Shown here piece after piece: positions 52,148-63,665 of a DNA stretch of 64,000 bases; position 1 is the first letter of the stretch, and every line of letters starts with the position of its first letter. The stretch spans positions 5,641,378 through 5,705,377 of the forward strand of contig NC_077235.1 in NCBI RefSeq assembly GCF_027887165.1, given 5' to 3'. The notes under the pieces are model-generated. The model saw nothing but the letters and a program-made list of their open reading frames with translations. It had not been told where the DNA came from and ran no database searches. The stretch comes from Monodelphis domestica (taxonomy: Eukaryota; Chordata; Mammalia; Didelphimorphia; Didelphidae). The translations under genes and the position numbers were made by a program.

Positions 52148-52790
52148 TGTGTGAGAGCCAGTGTGCTTAATACTCTGCTGAGCTCAGTAATTTCCTTCCG
52201 AGTTCTCCCTTTTGTTGGCTCTCTTCTGTATTGATAATCGCTGCTAAACCCCCTGCAATTTTTGTGTTTGGAAAACTCCGTTTTTTCTTCTAAGACCTCG
52301 GAGCTTTCCTCTACGGATTTTGCTGCGTGATTATTGCATGCCTATTTCTATTTGACTCAGATGCCCTCATTTAAAAGAGAACTTCTCGGCCTGATATGAC
52401 GTCCTTGCTTATCTCTCGTAATACCTTCTGATTTAAATTCAATTTGGTCCACTTTTGCGTTTCATGGTTTGGCAGCAACGTGGCCAATTTTATAGGATCT
52501 TTTCTTCGGGACTCTATTTCCACCCCTGGATTATTCACTGTGTTTCCTGTAAACAGGACATTGTTGCATTCTGCTCTCGAGTCCATTTGGGAACCTTTTG
52601 TGCTTTCCTGGGGCTGTTAAGTTTGGGTTTTCTCCAGGCATCACTTGGAAAGGGAATGCACGCTTTTCTAGTCTTCTTATTCCTAGAATTAATCCAAGTG
52701 GAGTAGAATCGCTGAGCAAAGTTCCCCCTCTTATAGCGCTAACTCTGCAAGTTCCTTTTCGGAGAGAGAAGACTTTGCCATTATTCTGCC
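51513..52790 (-). mobile_element. L1 LINE ORF2 region, part 2
   Basis: Continues upstream in L1: 'caatatttggagcaatcttt', 'ttccattgaattctcttgat', 'gtgtttcctgtaaacaggac', 'cttttctagtcttcttattc'. A TG microsatellite lies at about 52108-52150. Very old and diverged, so the assignment weakens toward 52790. Confidence 0.5.
52108..52150. repeat. (TG)n microsatellite
   Basis: About 40 bp of TG inside old L1 DNA. Confidence 0.95.
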
Positions 52791-52849
52791 TCTCTTTCCT
52801 TCCTCCCTTGTTTTATCCCCCCCCCCCCATTCCCACTCCCTCCCCAACC

Positions 52850-53875
52850 TTCCCCTTTGTTCCTCTGAAAATCACTTCTGAAAAGTTTATTGATTTGGCC
52901 AACCCAATGCTCTGGGCGTTCGCACATTTTAATAGTGACTCTGTGTGTAATGGTCAGCTCTGCTGTAACCCTTGTTTTGAAAATGGGAATTTCTCCCAAC
53001 ACAAACGCTAGATTATGAACCGATTTCACCATAATGAGGATTCTGTTTGCTTCTGTGCAATTTTGGCCATGAGCGACAATGAGCAAACACAGCAAATTGG
53101 ACCCCCTCTTGATAATTCCCAAGCGGTAAGCCTTCCAACATCCGTTTCCACACACCAAGCGCAGGCCTTTTTTGAAGGTAAAGTGCCGATTGATTCTGTA
53201 TTTGTGGTGCAGCTGGAGCTGTGATCTGAGGAGGGCTCGTCTGCCTCTCCCACCTCCCCCTCCTTCCACAGTGCCCAAAGCCCCAGGCCTTGAGCTGCCT
53301 GCAGTCCAGACCAGGCCGTGGGAAGGGGGCCACAGGGTGAGCAGCCACCCACAGCCGTAGACTCTGCCACTATTCCTTAGAGCATTCATGTATTTCTTAA
53401 CCGTTAAACGTGTCTAAGCCGTGCTATCATTCTTGTCTTTTTCTAATGAATTCTCTTTCAGTTCCGTGTAGAAACAATATTTGACAATTGTTTTCTGCCA
53501 TTTCAGGATGCCGATTTTCTCCGTCTCTACTTCCCCCCTCCCCGGGCAGCCAATAGTCTGCCTGTCTGCTAGAGGTTATATCAGTATTTTCATGCACTGC
53601 ACATTTCCAGCCTGCTCATATCGTGACTGAAGACACCTATCATACATACAATAAAAAATTTCATGAAGGAAATAAAGGGGAGACGGTCCTGTGCTATCAT
53701 TTTAATTAGTTTCCGATCTTTTTTTTAATGTGTCACTAATGACATTCTTGAGTATTATGTCCCTCACCTCATTTTCCCCCTAAGCCCTGCGGTTTTTATT
53801 GCTCATTTTGCATAGCGTGATAATTTTTAGGAAAGCAAAGTTGAATGATAGCAGAAGTGCCTGCATCTTTATTTG
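52850..53875. promoter_or_regulatory. Repeat-free island, candidate conserved elements
   Basis: About 1 kb without a recognised repeat between two old L1 pieces: 'cattttaatagtgactctgt', 'gattatgaaccgatttcacc', 'ataatgaggattctgtttgc', 'gcactgcacatttccagcct', 'ataaaaaatttcatgaagga'. Overlapping minus frames of 111-202 codons exist over 52781-53389, with no domain. It is probably regulatory, less likely an exon. Confidence 0.4.
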
Positions 53876-53879
53876 AAAA

Positions 53880-55150
53880 ATGTCCATTGTTTTCAATCCC
53901 TATCTTTTCTTCTAGGATGCTCCTTTATTGTTTGAAGACTCAAACCCGACCTCTGTTTTTATATGCTCGCTTCTTCTGTAGCCTCTCTTTCTCTGTGTAG
54001 AATACCGTACTGATTTGGGGGAGATGCATAATTCTGGATTCCAGGTTCGTGCTTCTTAATTTTGCCATTGTTGTCTCTAATTTCTGTGTTCTTCCATCAT
54101 CCTCCTTGGAAAGCTTCCTGTAATCTGAATGAATGTGCTTCGGTAAGTGAGTTCTGTAATTCTCCTGGAAGCTCCTGGAATTGTTTTCTTTCTTTTCCTC
54201 GCAGTGTTACAGTTTAACTAAGATGCGTTTCTCTGTGTTAAATCTTTTATTCCGCCTTGCTGACATCGTGGGGATTCTTTCTGTTTGCATTTCCACTGGT
54301 CATTCGGTCAATTCCGGGGCTATAGTTTGGGTACTGTCTGAAATATAAGGCCCCTCTACAGGGTTTTGTTTTTCAAAGTTTTCTGGATGTCAGTAATTCT
54401 GAGATTGCTGTGTTTGTGATTCATTCTCCTGCTCTGTCATTTGGCTCTCTGTGTTTTCCAATAGTTTGGATTATTCCGTGATCTTTGAAGGCCATGATTC
54501 CAGCTGCTCTGCCTTTCCCACCCTAGTAAGTGTGCCACTGCTTGCTTCTATGGATTTTTTAAAAAGAAGGATTCTATTGTACTCTCCATGGTGACCATTC
54601 GCTTTGTTATTGTCCCTCTGCTTTTCTAGCATCTTTTCAGTCTCACTCATTTTCGTATCTGCTTCTTTGTTTATTTGCTTCGAGATTTTGGCCAAGTGTT
54701 TTTCTGATTTTCCTGACGTCCACTGATGCTTCATTTTCCTGAATGCATTGTTTAGACATTTGAGGAGATCTCTCGCAGGGGCTCTTTTTCTCTTTCGGTC
54801 ATCTCTGCTACTTCAGCTGATCCACTGGCAAAGGCTCTGATGCTGGGGTCCCTGCTTTTTACAAGCAATTTGGGGAACTAGATCTTAATGGAATTGCTTT
54901 TCTTCCTCATTCTAGGCATTTTAGTTTAGACAAACATCATCCTGAGAAGGGGGCCACAGGCTTCAAGAATGCAGGACATACAGAAAGTCAAGACGCTCCT
55001 GACTATCATGTTTTTAAAAACAGTATTGGCATTCTTTCCTCATTTCTTCTAGTGGTTGCTTTTTATTTCCTTGTGATTTTTAAAATGATTTGTGCTTCTT
55101 TCGTGTTGCTGTTTGACTCTTCTCTGACTGTTTGGATCAGCCTTCCTGGG
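53880..55150 (-). mobile_element. L1 5' region (ORF1-like)
   Basis: Minus strand. An 87-codon frame at 54471-54734 has the K/E-rich look of an L1 ORF1 coiled coil ('ISKQINKEADTKMSETEKML', then 'EKQRDNNKA'). Together with 50640-52790 it may be one old L1 in 5'-to-3' order. A short DNA-transposon-like piece appears at 54905-54985. Confidence 0.5.
54905..54985. repeat. hAT-like remnant
   Basis: 'aacatcatcctgagaagggg', 'gccacaggcttcaagaatgc' resembles the opposite part of the repeat at 37725-37880. Low confidence. Confidence 0.3.
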
Positions 55151-56059
55151 GATCTGAAAAATAACCTAATTAAATACACAGGAATAGCAGCGTCTCTGGA
55201 AAAAAGAAGCCTGGAACAATGGGGATAATCATGAAGTGGTAGTTAAAGTAACCATGGAGAAAAGGGCAAAAATTCCCCAGTGCCTTTGGACCTCTTAGCT
55301 TCCAGACACACGTGAATAGAGACTGGGTCATTTTTGTCCAGCCTTAGGAAAGGGCAGGTGGCTGGGCTGAACAATGCCGGGCTCGATCGGGCGACTGGAT
55401 GGGATCTCTGAGATGGGTAACACACAGGTGCTGAGATTGGCCAGGCTCTGGACAAAAGGTGCCCCGCGCCAGCATTGTGGTACTTAATTAATGCTGGACG
55501 GTTTTGCCTTCTGTCCGAAGCCTTCAGTCTTCGGAAGACAGCTCCTGAGAAACCTGACATTTCAGCTCTTCGACTTTCTCTGACTTCTCTTTGGCTTCCA
55601 GCTGTGGCTTTTGGGTTAACCAGGTGCCTGAGGGTGCCCATTAACTGAGGCTGTTACTGCACATGTCAGGCCTTCCAGAAACGATCGATTCATTTCGATT
55701 CATGGAATGGAATGTTTTCTTTCTGTTTCCTTCTCTCCTGTTTGAGTAGGACACGCGTTGCCCTTTTCCTGTGGTTGACTTTCTGGCTCACGTGACGTTT
55801 CAAGACAGTGACCAGCAAATGAGACAATGAACATAAATCTGCCTCCATAATGATGATCTTTTCTTCTTGGGAGTCCATGGTTATGTCCTGTCCTCTGAGC
55901 ACTGCAGGGCACACGGTTTGTAAACACACACACATGTGCATATACACGCTCATATATTTTGGACTGGATCTGAGATTTTATTGGTGTGGGGAACTCCCAG
56001 AGGGGAAATCCTCTCTACCAAAGCAGATTAGCGCCTGCCCTGAAAATTCTGGTATTAGA
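55151..56059. promoter_or_regulatory. Repeat-poor DNA with hairpin and TAAT motifs
   Basis: No repeats recognised. It contains 'taacctaattaaatacacag', 'gtggtacttaattaatgctg', and a short hairpin at 55511-55541. The 132-codon minus frame 55243-55641 has no domain. Confidence 0.3.
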
Positions 56060-56200
56060 GAATTAGACAAGACAGCATGGTGTGGTGGCTAAAGGGCTGA
56101 TCCTTTTTTCAGGAAGACTTGAATTTACATACTAGTCATGTGATCCTAGATAAGTCCCTTTACCTCTTCCTGTCTTGGAGAATTCCTTAACAATTCTCCA
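56060..56200 (+). repeat. MIR-type SINE fragment
   Basis: 'gcatggtgtggtggctaaag', 'caggaagacttgaatttaca', 'tcatgtgatcctagataagt', 'ccctttacctcttcctgtct'. Confidence 0.65.
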
Positions 56201-56344
56201 CCAAGTTAGACACAGATTGTGGTCTTGGCAGGTCGAGGGAATCTGCAGGATCCCCACACTAGGAATTCGCCATACTTACTGACAGAATAAACAGCATAGC
56301 ATGCGATTGTACAGATATCTATAGCAGTCTTCCATTTCTGGAGA

Positions 56345-56480
56345 GGGGCCTGTATTTGGAGTTAGTGTGCGTAGTGGATTTAAATCCCACCCCTCTTCAG
56401 ATCAGATATATAATTCTGGTCATGTCCTTTCAGTTCTCAGATCTTCAGGTTCCTTGGGCACAAAATGAGGTTCTAAGTCC
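56345..56480 (+). repeat. MIR-type SINE fragment
   Basis: 'gtggatttaaatcccacccc', 'ggtcatgtcctttcagttct', 'gttccttgggcacaaaatga'. Weak. Confidence 0.45.
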
Positions 56481-56684
56481 TTGGGTCCTCTTCCTTACAA
56501 GATTACTTTACTGTAAGGCAAATGCTTTGAGATTCTTTCAAGGGCATTAGAAATACTCTAGTATGCCATTTCTGGTTGGCTGGCTAGATCCTACAGCTAG
56601 CTCAGTGTGAGCCTGACCCTTTGACCCAGAGACAAAAGAAGGGGAGGGTTCTTCATTTTGAAATATTCTGGAGGGAGCAGAGAA

Positions 56685-56948
56685 TACGCATTGATTAAGT
56701 GCCTACTATGTGCCAGATCCTGTGCTAAATACATACTTTACAACTATTCTTTCCTTTGATCTTCATGACAATCCTGTGGAGTGAGTGCTGTTATTGTCCT
56801 CATTTTACAGTTAAGGAAACTGGGACCCGCAGAGGTTCAAGTGACTTGGCCAGGATCACCCAGCTAGGAAATAAGTATCTGAAGGTAGATTTGAATCCTG
56901 GTCTTCCTGACTTGAGGCCTGCACTATGCCACCTATCTGCCATCTAGC
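56685..56948 (-). repeat. MIR-type SINE, near full length
   Basis: Minus strand: 'gattaagtgcctactatgtg', 'ccagatcctgtgctaaatac', 'gatcttcatgacaatcctgt', 'tcctcattttacagttaagg', 'gatcacccagctaggaaata', 'cctgcactatgccacctatc'. This is the best-preserved minus-strand MIR-type copy. Confidence 0.9.
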
Positions 56949-57984
56949 TGAAGGAACAGAGAAGGTCAGCTATTACTGATAATGATAACTGTAATACATC
57001 ACCCTGGGATTTTTTATTGGGCCCCATTGCCAAGAGTTGAACCCCAGCAATCCCCAGGTGAAGCAGTGTCTGCAGATGCTCCAGCCTCCTTAGAGCTACG
57101 GTAACTCAGGTAACTCAGTTTTGATCATAATCAGAGATTTGGATGCTTCTTATTGGAATATCATCATCTCGTGAAGGCAATCACATTCACTTGGGCAGGG
57201 ATAGCCCTTGGCAAAGTGGGAGAAGGAGGGAAATTTGTCTTCGGCGCCTCTCCACCATCTTTAGTTGGTTTTGTTGCCTTTTAATACCTTGACCCTCATC
57301 GCTGCCACCAGAAGGCCATTTTTCTTCTGATGGTTCTGGGCTTCCCACTGGGACTCCCCCATGCTCCTGACCTTTCCTACCCTCCAGGCTTACTGCCCTG
57401 AATCTCCTTCCTCCAGCTCTCTATTCCTGCTGTGATAAACTCTTTGGAGTCAAGGCCTCAGTGGGTGATAAGAACCTTTTGAAATCCTTACTTCCCTCCC
57501 AGCTCCCTTCCCTTAGTGTTCATTCCCCCCACGGCAAAGGGAGCTCTGTGATAGGTGGGAAGCGAGGCCAAAGAGGTGGCCTTGAACCTCACCATCTAGA
57601 TCCCATGCTGGGGAAAGGAGAGGGCAGTAGAAGAAGTACCCATTTCTTACCTGTTTAGGCTTTGCACTTACCTCTGGCACAGTAGTGTGTGGGTGAAGTT
57701 GCATACCTGTGTCTTGACAAGTTGACAAATGACAGGGGGGTGAGGTGGTTGGGAAGCAGGAGGCTGGAGCAGCAGAAGCACCTTCATTAATTTTCATTTG
57801 TCTAATGACAACAACAACAAAACCTGGAACTCTTCAGAGGTAGCTGGACTGGCTTATGCTGCAAAAAGGCTGCTAATTTCCTACTCATGCCTCTGCTGAG
57901 CCTTGGCCGTAGGGGTGGTGATGGGGGGCCATGGCAGATACCAGGCTTGGGCATATCAACAAACTCAACGAATTGGATTCAACA
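56949..57984. other. About 1 kb of mostly unique DNA
   Basis: No repeat recognised. 57070-57240 has AT-rich text ('gttttgatcataatcagaga') that may be conserved. Frames of up to 94 codons have no domains. Confidence 0.35.
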
Positions 57985-58295
57985 CGATTCATTGACCATT
58001 TATTCATTTTACACCCCGGCTGTCCAGTGCTCTGGGGACAGAGAAAAAAACCTCCTCAAGGGGCGTCCATTCTTCTGGAGCATGCTATGTATACACACCC
58101 AGGCCCAGACACCCACACAAACCCTGTGCCCCCCCTCACATGGAGGTAAATATGACGGTATACCACATCATAAACATTCATTTCAAGAGGAAGAAAGTCC
58201 TAAGAAGCACTGGGTTCAGGCAAGGCCTCTCCTAGGAAGTGGTTTCTGAGCGAGCCTTGAAAGGAAGTTCGATATTCTAGGAGATTGTTGGCTGC
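57985..58295 (+). repeat. Family X fragment
   Basis: 'gattcattgaccatttattc', 'gtccagtgctctggggacag', 'gcgagccttgaaaggaagtt'. 5' part of family X. Confidence 0.45.
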
Positions 58296-58436
58296 ACTTT
58301 GAGAGGAGACACTCGCAACCACATCTGAAAACAAGGGGAAAAGCTTCAACAGGTTGCTGCCTTTGCCCAGGAGTGCAGTCTCTTTGAGGGTAACAATCAT
58401 GGACACCTGGCACCAGGGAGGCCACTTGAGAGCTAC

Positions 58437-58675
58437 CATGGTATAATGGGTAGAACGTTAGACTCAACATGAAGGGAGAACAGGGTTCAGATTCTTCTCC
58501 GAATATGTTCTAGCCGTCTGAGCCTAGACGAGTCATTTTACCTGCTTGAGCTTCAGTTTTCACATCTCTAGCACGGGCCTGATGACATCTGTTGGTCAGT
58601 CGTACCTTTCTTTTGAGGCTGTTGTGAGGCTCAAAGGAGATCATATTGGGAAAGTGCCTTGTGACCCTAAAAATC
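58437..58675 (+). repeat. MIR-type SINE, near full length
   Basis: 'atggtataatgggtagaacg' (tRNA-like head), 'gacgagtcattttacctgct', 'gaggctgttgtgaggctcaa', 'gggaaagtgccttgtgaccc'. Confidence 0.7.
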
Positions 58676-58784
58676 CAACACAAGGAAGATCTGTTTGTAT
58701 TTTGATTCCTTCTAAGTACATAGACTTACAAAGCTGTCTCCCCGCCTCTCCTCTAGAGAGTTGAGGATCCTCGACCTGTCAGGC

Positions 58785-58954
58785 CCAATCAGTCCCAAGT
58801 CTTACTGATTCTAACTCTGCAATATGTTTCCCATCAACCTTGTCCTCTCCACTCACAAGGTCACCACGTCCCATCTCAAGCTTTTTTTGCCCCTCACCGA
58901 GACTATTATACTCTTGGCTGGTCTCTCTGCGTCCCATCTCAAATCTTTTTTTTT
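58785..58954 (+). mobile_element. L2 LINE fragment, left part
   Basis: 'caatcagtcccaagtcttac', 'tgattctaactctgcaatat', 'cacctcaccgagactattat' like text. It is broken by a type A SINE. Confidence 0.6.
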
Positions 58955-59136
58955 AGACCCTTCCCTTCTGTTTTAGTATCAGTTCTGAGACAGAAGAGCA
59001 GCAAGGGCTGGGCAATCAGGATTAAGTAATTTATCCAGGATCACACAGCTAGGTAAAGTGTTGAAGGTCAGATTTGAACTCAAGTCCTCCCAGCCCCAAG
59101 CCTGGTATGCTATCCTCTGTGATACCTAGTTGCCCC
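58955..59136 (-). repeat. Type A SINE inside L2
   Basis: Minus strand: 'acccttcccttctgttttag', 'aagggctgggcaatcaggat', 'tcacacagctaggtaaagtg', 'agtcctcccagccccaagcc', 'gtgatacctagttgcccctc'. Confidence 0.85.
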
Positions 59137-59290
59137 TCCATTTTCTTCATAGATATAAACATTCATATTCCTAATCATGCTCCTCTGACCAATGGCTCTC
59201 CAATAACTGGAGAATAAAATACACATTTCTTAGTTGGGCATTCAAGACTCCAGTCTGGGTCCAGCCCATCTTCTCAGCCTTCTTTCCCAT
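59137..59290 (+). mobile_element. L2 LINE fragment, right part
   Basis: 'ccaatggctctccaataact', 'ggagaataaaatacacattt', 'gggtccagcccatcttctca'. Matches L2 text downstream of the left part. Confidence 0.55.
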
Positions 59291-59840
59291 TTTTCAAATT
59301 TAAAATTTTATATTAATACCTTTTAAAGTAACATATTCATTCTCGAAAATCTGTCTCCCAAGAAAGGCAGCCCATGTAGCAAAGAATTAAAAAAAGATGG
59401 GGGGGGGGCAGCAATTGAGCAAAACCCATCAATCAGCCCGCCCTGTCTGACACAACGTATAGAATTTCATAGCCATAACTCGTGACTTCTGTAACACAGG
59501 GAGCTTTGGTGCATCTTCCGATTCTCTTGCAGTTGCAAGCTTGATCATTATAATGATGTTGTGTCCTGTTACTGCCTTTTTGTTTGCGTTATTCTAGTCA
59601 TTTGGTGTTTCCTTTTCCTGTTTCTGCTTGCTTCACTCTGTGTCGGCTCGTCTATTTCTCCAGGCCTCTTTGAATTTCTTCTGGTTTGGGTTGCTTCCGC
59701 TCCATTTGTGGGCTACATCTGGCGAGTATCTCCTTTTGATGCTACAGAAGGCATTGCTCGCAATATTTTTCATAGCTACTTGGGCCTTTCAGTCCATAAT
59801 CCTTTTGGGCTATTTTCCTAGAAGTGGGATTTCTTCCCAG
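59291..59840 (-). mobile_element. L1 LINE 3' UTR and ORF2 end
   Basis: Minus strand: T/A-rich 'aaatttaaaattttatatta', 'tctcccaagaaaggcagccc', 'gtttctgcttgcttcactct', 'ggcctctttgaatttcttct', 'tcataatccttttgggctat'-like text. Old, diverged. Confidence 0.6.
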
Positions 59841-60654
59841 ACTTATTTTCCATTACTCTTTCTCATACATCCTATGTTCCAATAAAACTGGATGACTAAT
59901 ATGCCTCCCAACCTCCACATCTGTTTCCCTACATACATGAAGATTCTTCTCCATGCCTGGGTAGGCCCAGAGGACACCCCCACCCCAATTCATAGAGGCT
60001 GTCTCAGACAAGCCTTCCTCGGGTTCAGGGTCCTCCATGGGGTGACCCCAAAGCAACCAAGACCATAACTCAAGAGCTCTGGGCAGTTTATAGCCAGGGG
60101 ACACGATTAACTTCTTTAAATAGCAAAGACAGACAATTAGCAGTAAAACATTTCCCCCACAAACCTATGGCAAATCTGCCCATGTATACACATACTATCA
60201 ATGAACAGAGTGGACACAGGTTGGGAATATGTGGGAAGAAACATACATGGAGGGAACATATCTAGCCAGGGTACACATATTGAAAGGGCAGCTCATGCCT
60301 CCAATGCCACGAGGTCATTGATGGCTCTGGTGAGGTTCAGATGCCTGCTTCCCACTGGTCCTGTGCTGAGTGTAGACTCTCAGGGGCAGCCTCTTTTGAG
60401 CATTGCCATAGGCAGCGGCAGCTCAGCATGGTTCTGCAGTCACCTGCTAGTTGCTATTGGGTTTGGCTCTCCTGGGCAGGTGGCTGGAGAACTCTTCTCT
60501 CTTCCCAGTTTCTGTGGGCATCTGGCCTCCCGTGACATTTTTCCTTTGAATTTGCTCACAAATGAATCAGAGCAAACACAATAGCCAAGCCCAAGGGATG
60601 AGGTCCCTGTGGATCTCTTGGCTAGCTGTATGCCTGGCCTTTCATATTCATATC
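59841..60654. other. Unassigned, possibly an old interspersed element
   Basis: No firm repeat match. 60120-60200 has AC-rich text that could belong to an LTR or other element. The 127-codon frame at 60201-60584 has no domain. Confidence 0.3.
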
Positions 60655-60778
60655 CAGCCTTAGAGACTTACCAGCTGTGAGTGAATTTCAGTCTGACTCA
60701 GTTTCCCCACTGGTAAAATGAGGGTGTTGGGCTTGATGGTCTCTAAGATCCCTTCTAAGCCTCAATCCTTCTAAATGA
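60655..60778 (+). repeat. Ther-type SINE
   Basis: 'cagctgtgagtgaatttcag', 'gactcagtttccccactggt', 'aatgagggtgttgggcttga', 'ggtctctaagatcccttcta'. Confidence 0.65.
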
Positions 60779-60874
60779 TGCCATGATTTGAGTTGAGCAA
60801 CCTCAGATGGTCTTAAAGGTTCACACTGTTTGTTCTAAGTGTCATAAGGATGAAAAATGCCAAGGAAGGCAGCA

Positions 60875-61010
60875 AATCAGAGTGGGGAGAGAGAGCTGGC
60901 TTTGGCTCTAGGGAGACCCGAGTTTGAATTCTTTCTCTGCTACATACTGGACAAGTCTTTGAACCTTTTAGTGCTCAAGACAACAGTTCAAAGAGCTCTG
61001 GGATCCACAG
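60875..61010 (+). repeat. MIR-type SINE fragment
   Basis: 'tggctttggctctagggaga', 'cccgagtttgaattctttct', 'ctgctacatactggacaagt'. Confidence 0.55.
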
Positions 61011-61367
61011 GTCATGTGGGTAGACCTCAGGTTATCTTTGAACCTGGGAAAGAAGAAAGTACCCATAGTTTCACTTCCCCTTTGTTTGTAGCTTAGGAAT
61101 TTAAAGCCTGAGCCTGAGCACGGTCTGAAGGACCATCACCGGGGAAGATGGAGAATCTCTCAGTTGTAGAGAAGGCGTCAATCTGTATTGGAGGGGAAAG
61201 TTCCACGGACCAATTAAAGCAGAGTTCTGGTCCCTATCCCCATCTTGTTAATGGGAAAGAAAGACTATTTGTTGTCATCATAATCATTCAAGCTAACAAT
61301 CTGATTACAAAGCCTATGCTATTTGATAGAACATGTGAAGGAGGCACCGTTTCATGTCTTAGGATCC

Positions 61368-61500
61368 TCATTGGAGAGAGCATGAAAGAAAACAAGGCAC
61401 CAAGAGGTGAGGTGATTTGCCCAGATGGACGGCTCTAAGGGCCAGAGGCAGGATTTGAACCCAAGTCTCCGAGCTCAGTTCTCTAGCTCCACATACATGC
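61368..61500 (-). repeat. MIR-type SINE fragment
   Basis: 'gtgaggtgatttgcccagat', 'caggatttgaacccaagtct', 'ccgagctcagttctctagct'. Confidence 0.6.
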
Positions 61501-61539
61501 CTCCTCTCACTCCACATTGACGGTAGTCTGGCTCCCTGT

Positions 61540-62400
61540 TTTGTGATCACACCTGTGAGCGTATAGTTTTCTGATAGGATTGTGCACTCTGTGTAAACAG
61601 AATTGTCGGAGATTTTTGAAGAAGCTGGAAATACTCAAGTTCAATTTCAGTTGAAAAGGAGGCCGAAGAACAGCCAATAATTCCATTTCTATGATAATCT
61701 AAGTCTTTAAGCCTGCAGGACCTTGGCAAATGAAGCTGCCATTTTTGTAAAATGTTTCAGCTTGTGCTGGAATTTAAAATGACTGTTTAATCTGTTTTGG
61801 GCACATTCGGTATGCTAAGTCTATCTTTGAAAAGTTGCAAGTTGACAAGAATAAAAATGAACTGGGTCGGCTAGACGGGGACTGCGCAAACCACTGCAAG
61901 TCCCTTTGTTAGGAGTTCTCTTGTGAGAGCTCTCTGAAGTTCCCCGGTCACCTTAACCTTGCCTTGAATGGCATTCTCTATCAGCAGGCGAGGCAGGGCT
62001 CTGGGAACCCATTGTGTGTGCATGGCATCAAGGACGTGTGCGCTGGGGATACATCAGAGAATGATGCCAAGAGCCACCTTCGAGGAAGTACACATAAAGG
62101 CCAGGCGGCAGTAGGCAGGGAAACACCTGGCATTGTTTTCCCAGGATGCTTTAGGAAATTTCCCCTGGGGTTGCTAGGCTGAGAGTTGCCCTCTCTCTTT
62201 CTCACTATGTTTGGAGTTGCCTTCCCCCATGAACATTCTCACCTTAAGGGTTCTTTTTGCAAATGAACCTCATGCATTCTTTTGTTCAAGGTCTTAATGG
62301 GTTGTTGGTACACATTAGTGTTAGCATGAGGCAGCTGACAGACAAGTCACAAAGAAGCTGAAGGCCATTTTTGTCATGAATCATCCTGTCCATGTAAAAG
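61540..62400. promoter_or_regulatory. Repeat-free island, candidate regulatory DNA
   Basis: About 850 bp with no recognised repeat: 'tcaatttcagttgaaaagga', 'cttgtgctggaatttaaaat', 'gactgtttaatctgttttgg', 'caaggtcttaatgggttgtt'. No exon signal. Inference. Confidence 0.35.
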
Positions 62401-62559
62401 GGAATTGACTGCAAAATACATACCATGTTTGACTCCCACAGGATCCTGGGGCCCCTTCCTACTTGCCAGATTCAAGATAGTGTTTGGGTCAAGACCTATC
62501 CAAATCCATAGCTCTGAGCCCCCACTCACGTAGCTCTATGTCAGGGCAGACCAAAGAAT

Positions 62560-62700
62560 GTTAATTTAAAGCAATGTGCTTGTAATCTTGAGAACAAGGA
62601 CTATTTTGGCGTTTTCTTTGTGTCTTCAGCTCTTCGTATGATGCTTGGCACATAATGAGGGCTTAAAATGCTCATGGATTGCTTGTGGCAGACCTCTTCA
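62560..62700 (+). repeat. L2 3' tail fragment
   Basis: 'cttgagaacaaggactattt', 'tatgatgcttggcacataat', 'gagggcttaaaatgctcatg'. Confidence 0.6.
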
Positions 62701-62778
62701 ATGTGGATACACCCTTGATGGATTTAGAGCATAACCCATCCATGCCTGCCCATTGTAAATCTTGAAATTTCTCAGACT

Positions 62779-63611
62779 TGTGAATATAAAAAATTTCCAC
62801 ATTGGGGAATTCTCAATTGGAACAATTCCTTACTGGGAACATTCCCCATTTTGACAGTGAGAACTCTACTTGGATCAGAAATGGGAGGACCTCTGCTCCA
62901 CCAGTACTTAAGACTGCTTTAGGGGAGAGAACTCCTTGCTAAATAATGAAAGTACTTTAACCCATACTTATGAGGCAAAAAGTTCTTTAAGCCATGCCTA
63001 TTTTTAGAATTAATACAATGGGGTGCTAAGTACCTATTAAAGGTCAGGCAACTTGTAAACTTGCCAGGAGCAAAGAGGTGAAAACTTATTCAGAAGTTTT
63101 TCTGGTTCAAAAGTACTAAAGGGATTAGTCGACCCAACAGTGTTTTTTCTGATTCAAACTTACTAAAGGGATTAGTTGACCCAGCAGTGAATTCAGAATG
63201 GGCTGTCCCTTGGAAAACATCTCCTGTGATTGGTAGATGGAAGAACTTAGGGGAGGTGACATAGGAGAAAACCCCCTATATAAGAAAAAGAAGAATCCTT
63301 TTGGAAAAGCCTTTGGCAGAATCTCTTGAGAGAGGCTGAAGAAGGGAAGCTCTTGGAGGACAATCTCTAAGGAGGTCTCGCTGGAGCTCCTCTGAGGGGA
63401 CTCTGTCCCTCTGGAGGCTCTTGAGAGAGGCCCTTTGAAACAGTCTCTGGCTGGAAGGCTCTTTGAGGAGGACTCTGGCTGGAACTCTCTCTGAGGAGAC
63501 TCTTAGACAGACCTTGTGGTGAGTGATAAAAGACTGACTGACTGATCTCTCTCTCTTAAGACTCAGGTCTAGGCCATGTTGGCTTAAGGCCCTTCATACT
63601 TATTCCTTTCT

Positions 63612-63665
<54 letters not shown>

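Noticed and set aside
52781-53389. 202-codon minus frame over the repeat-free island
   Set aside because: Overlapping long frames on the same strand in different phases, low complexity at the C-terminal end (Gly-rich from a C/T-rich run) and no domain. Kept only as part of the candidate conserved block.
54471-54734. 87-codon coiled-coil-like minus frame as a gene
   Set aside because: K/E-rich composition matches L1 ORF1 and it lies within L1-like DNA.
58437-58520. tRNA-like sequence ('tggtataatgggtagaacg')
   Set aside because: It is the tRNA-derived head of a MIR-type SINE and has no intact cloverleaf or terminator.
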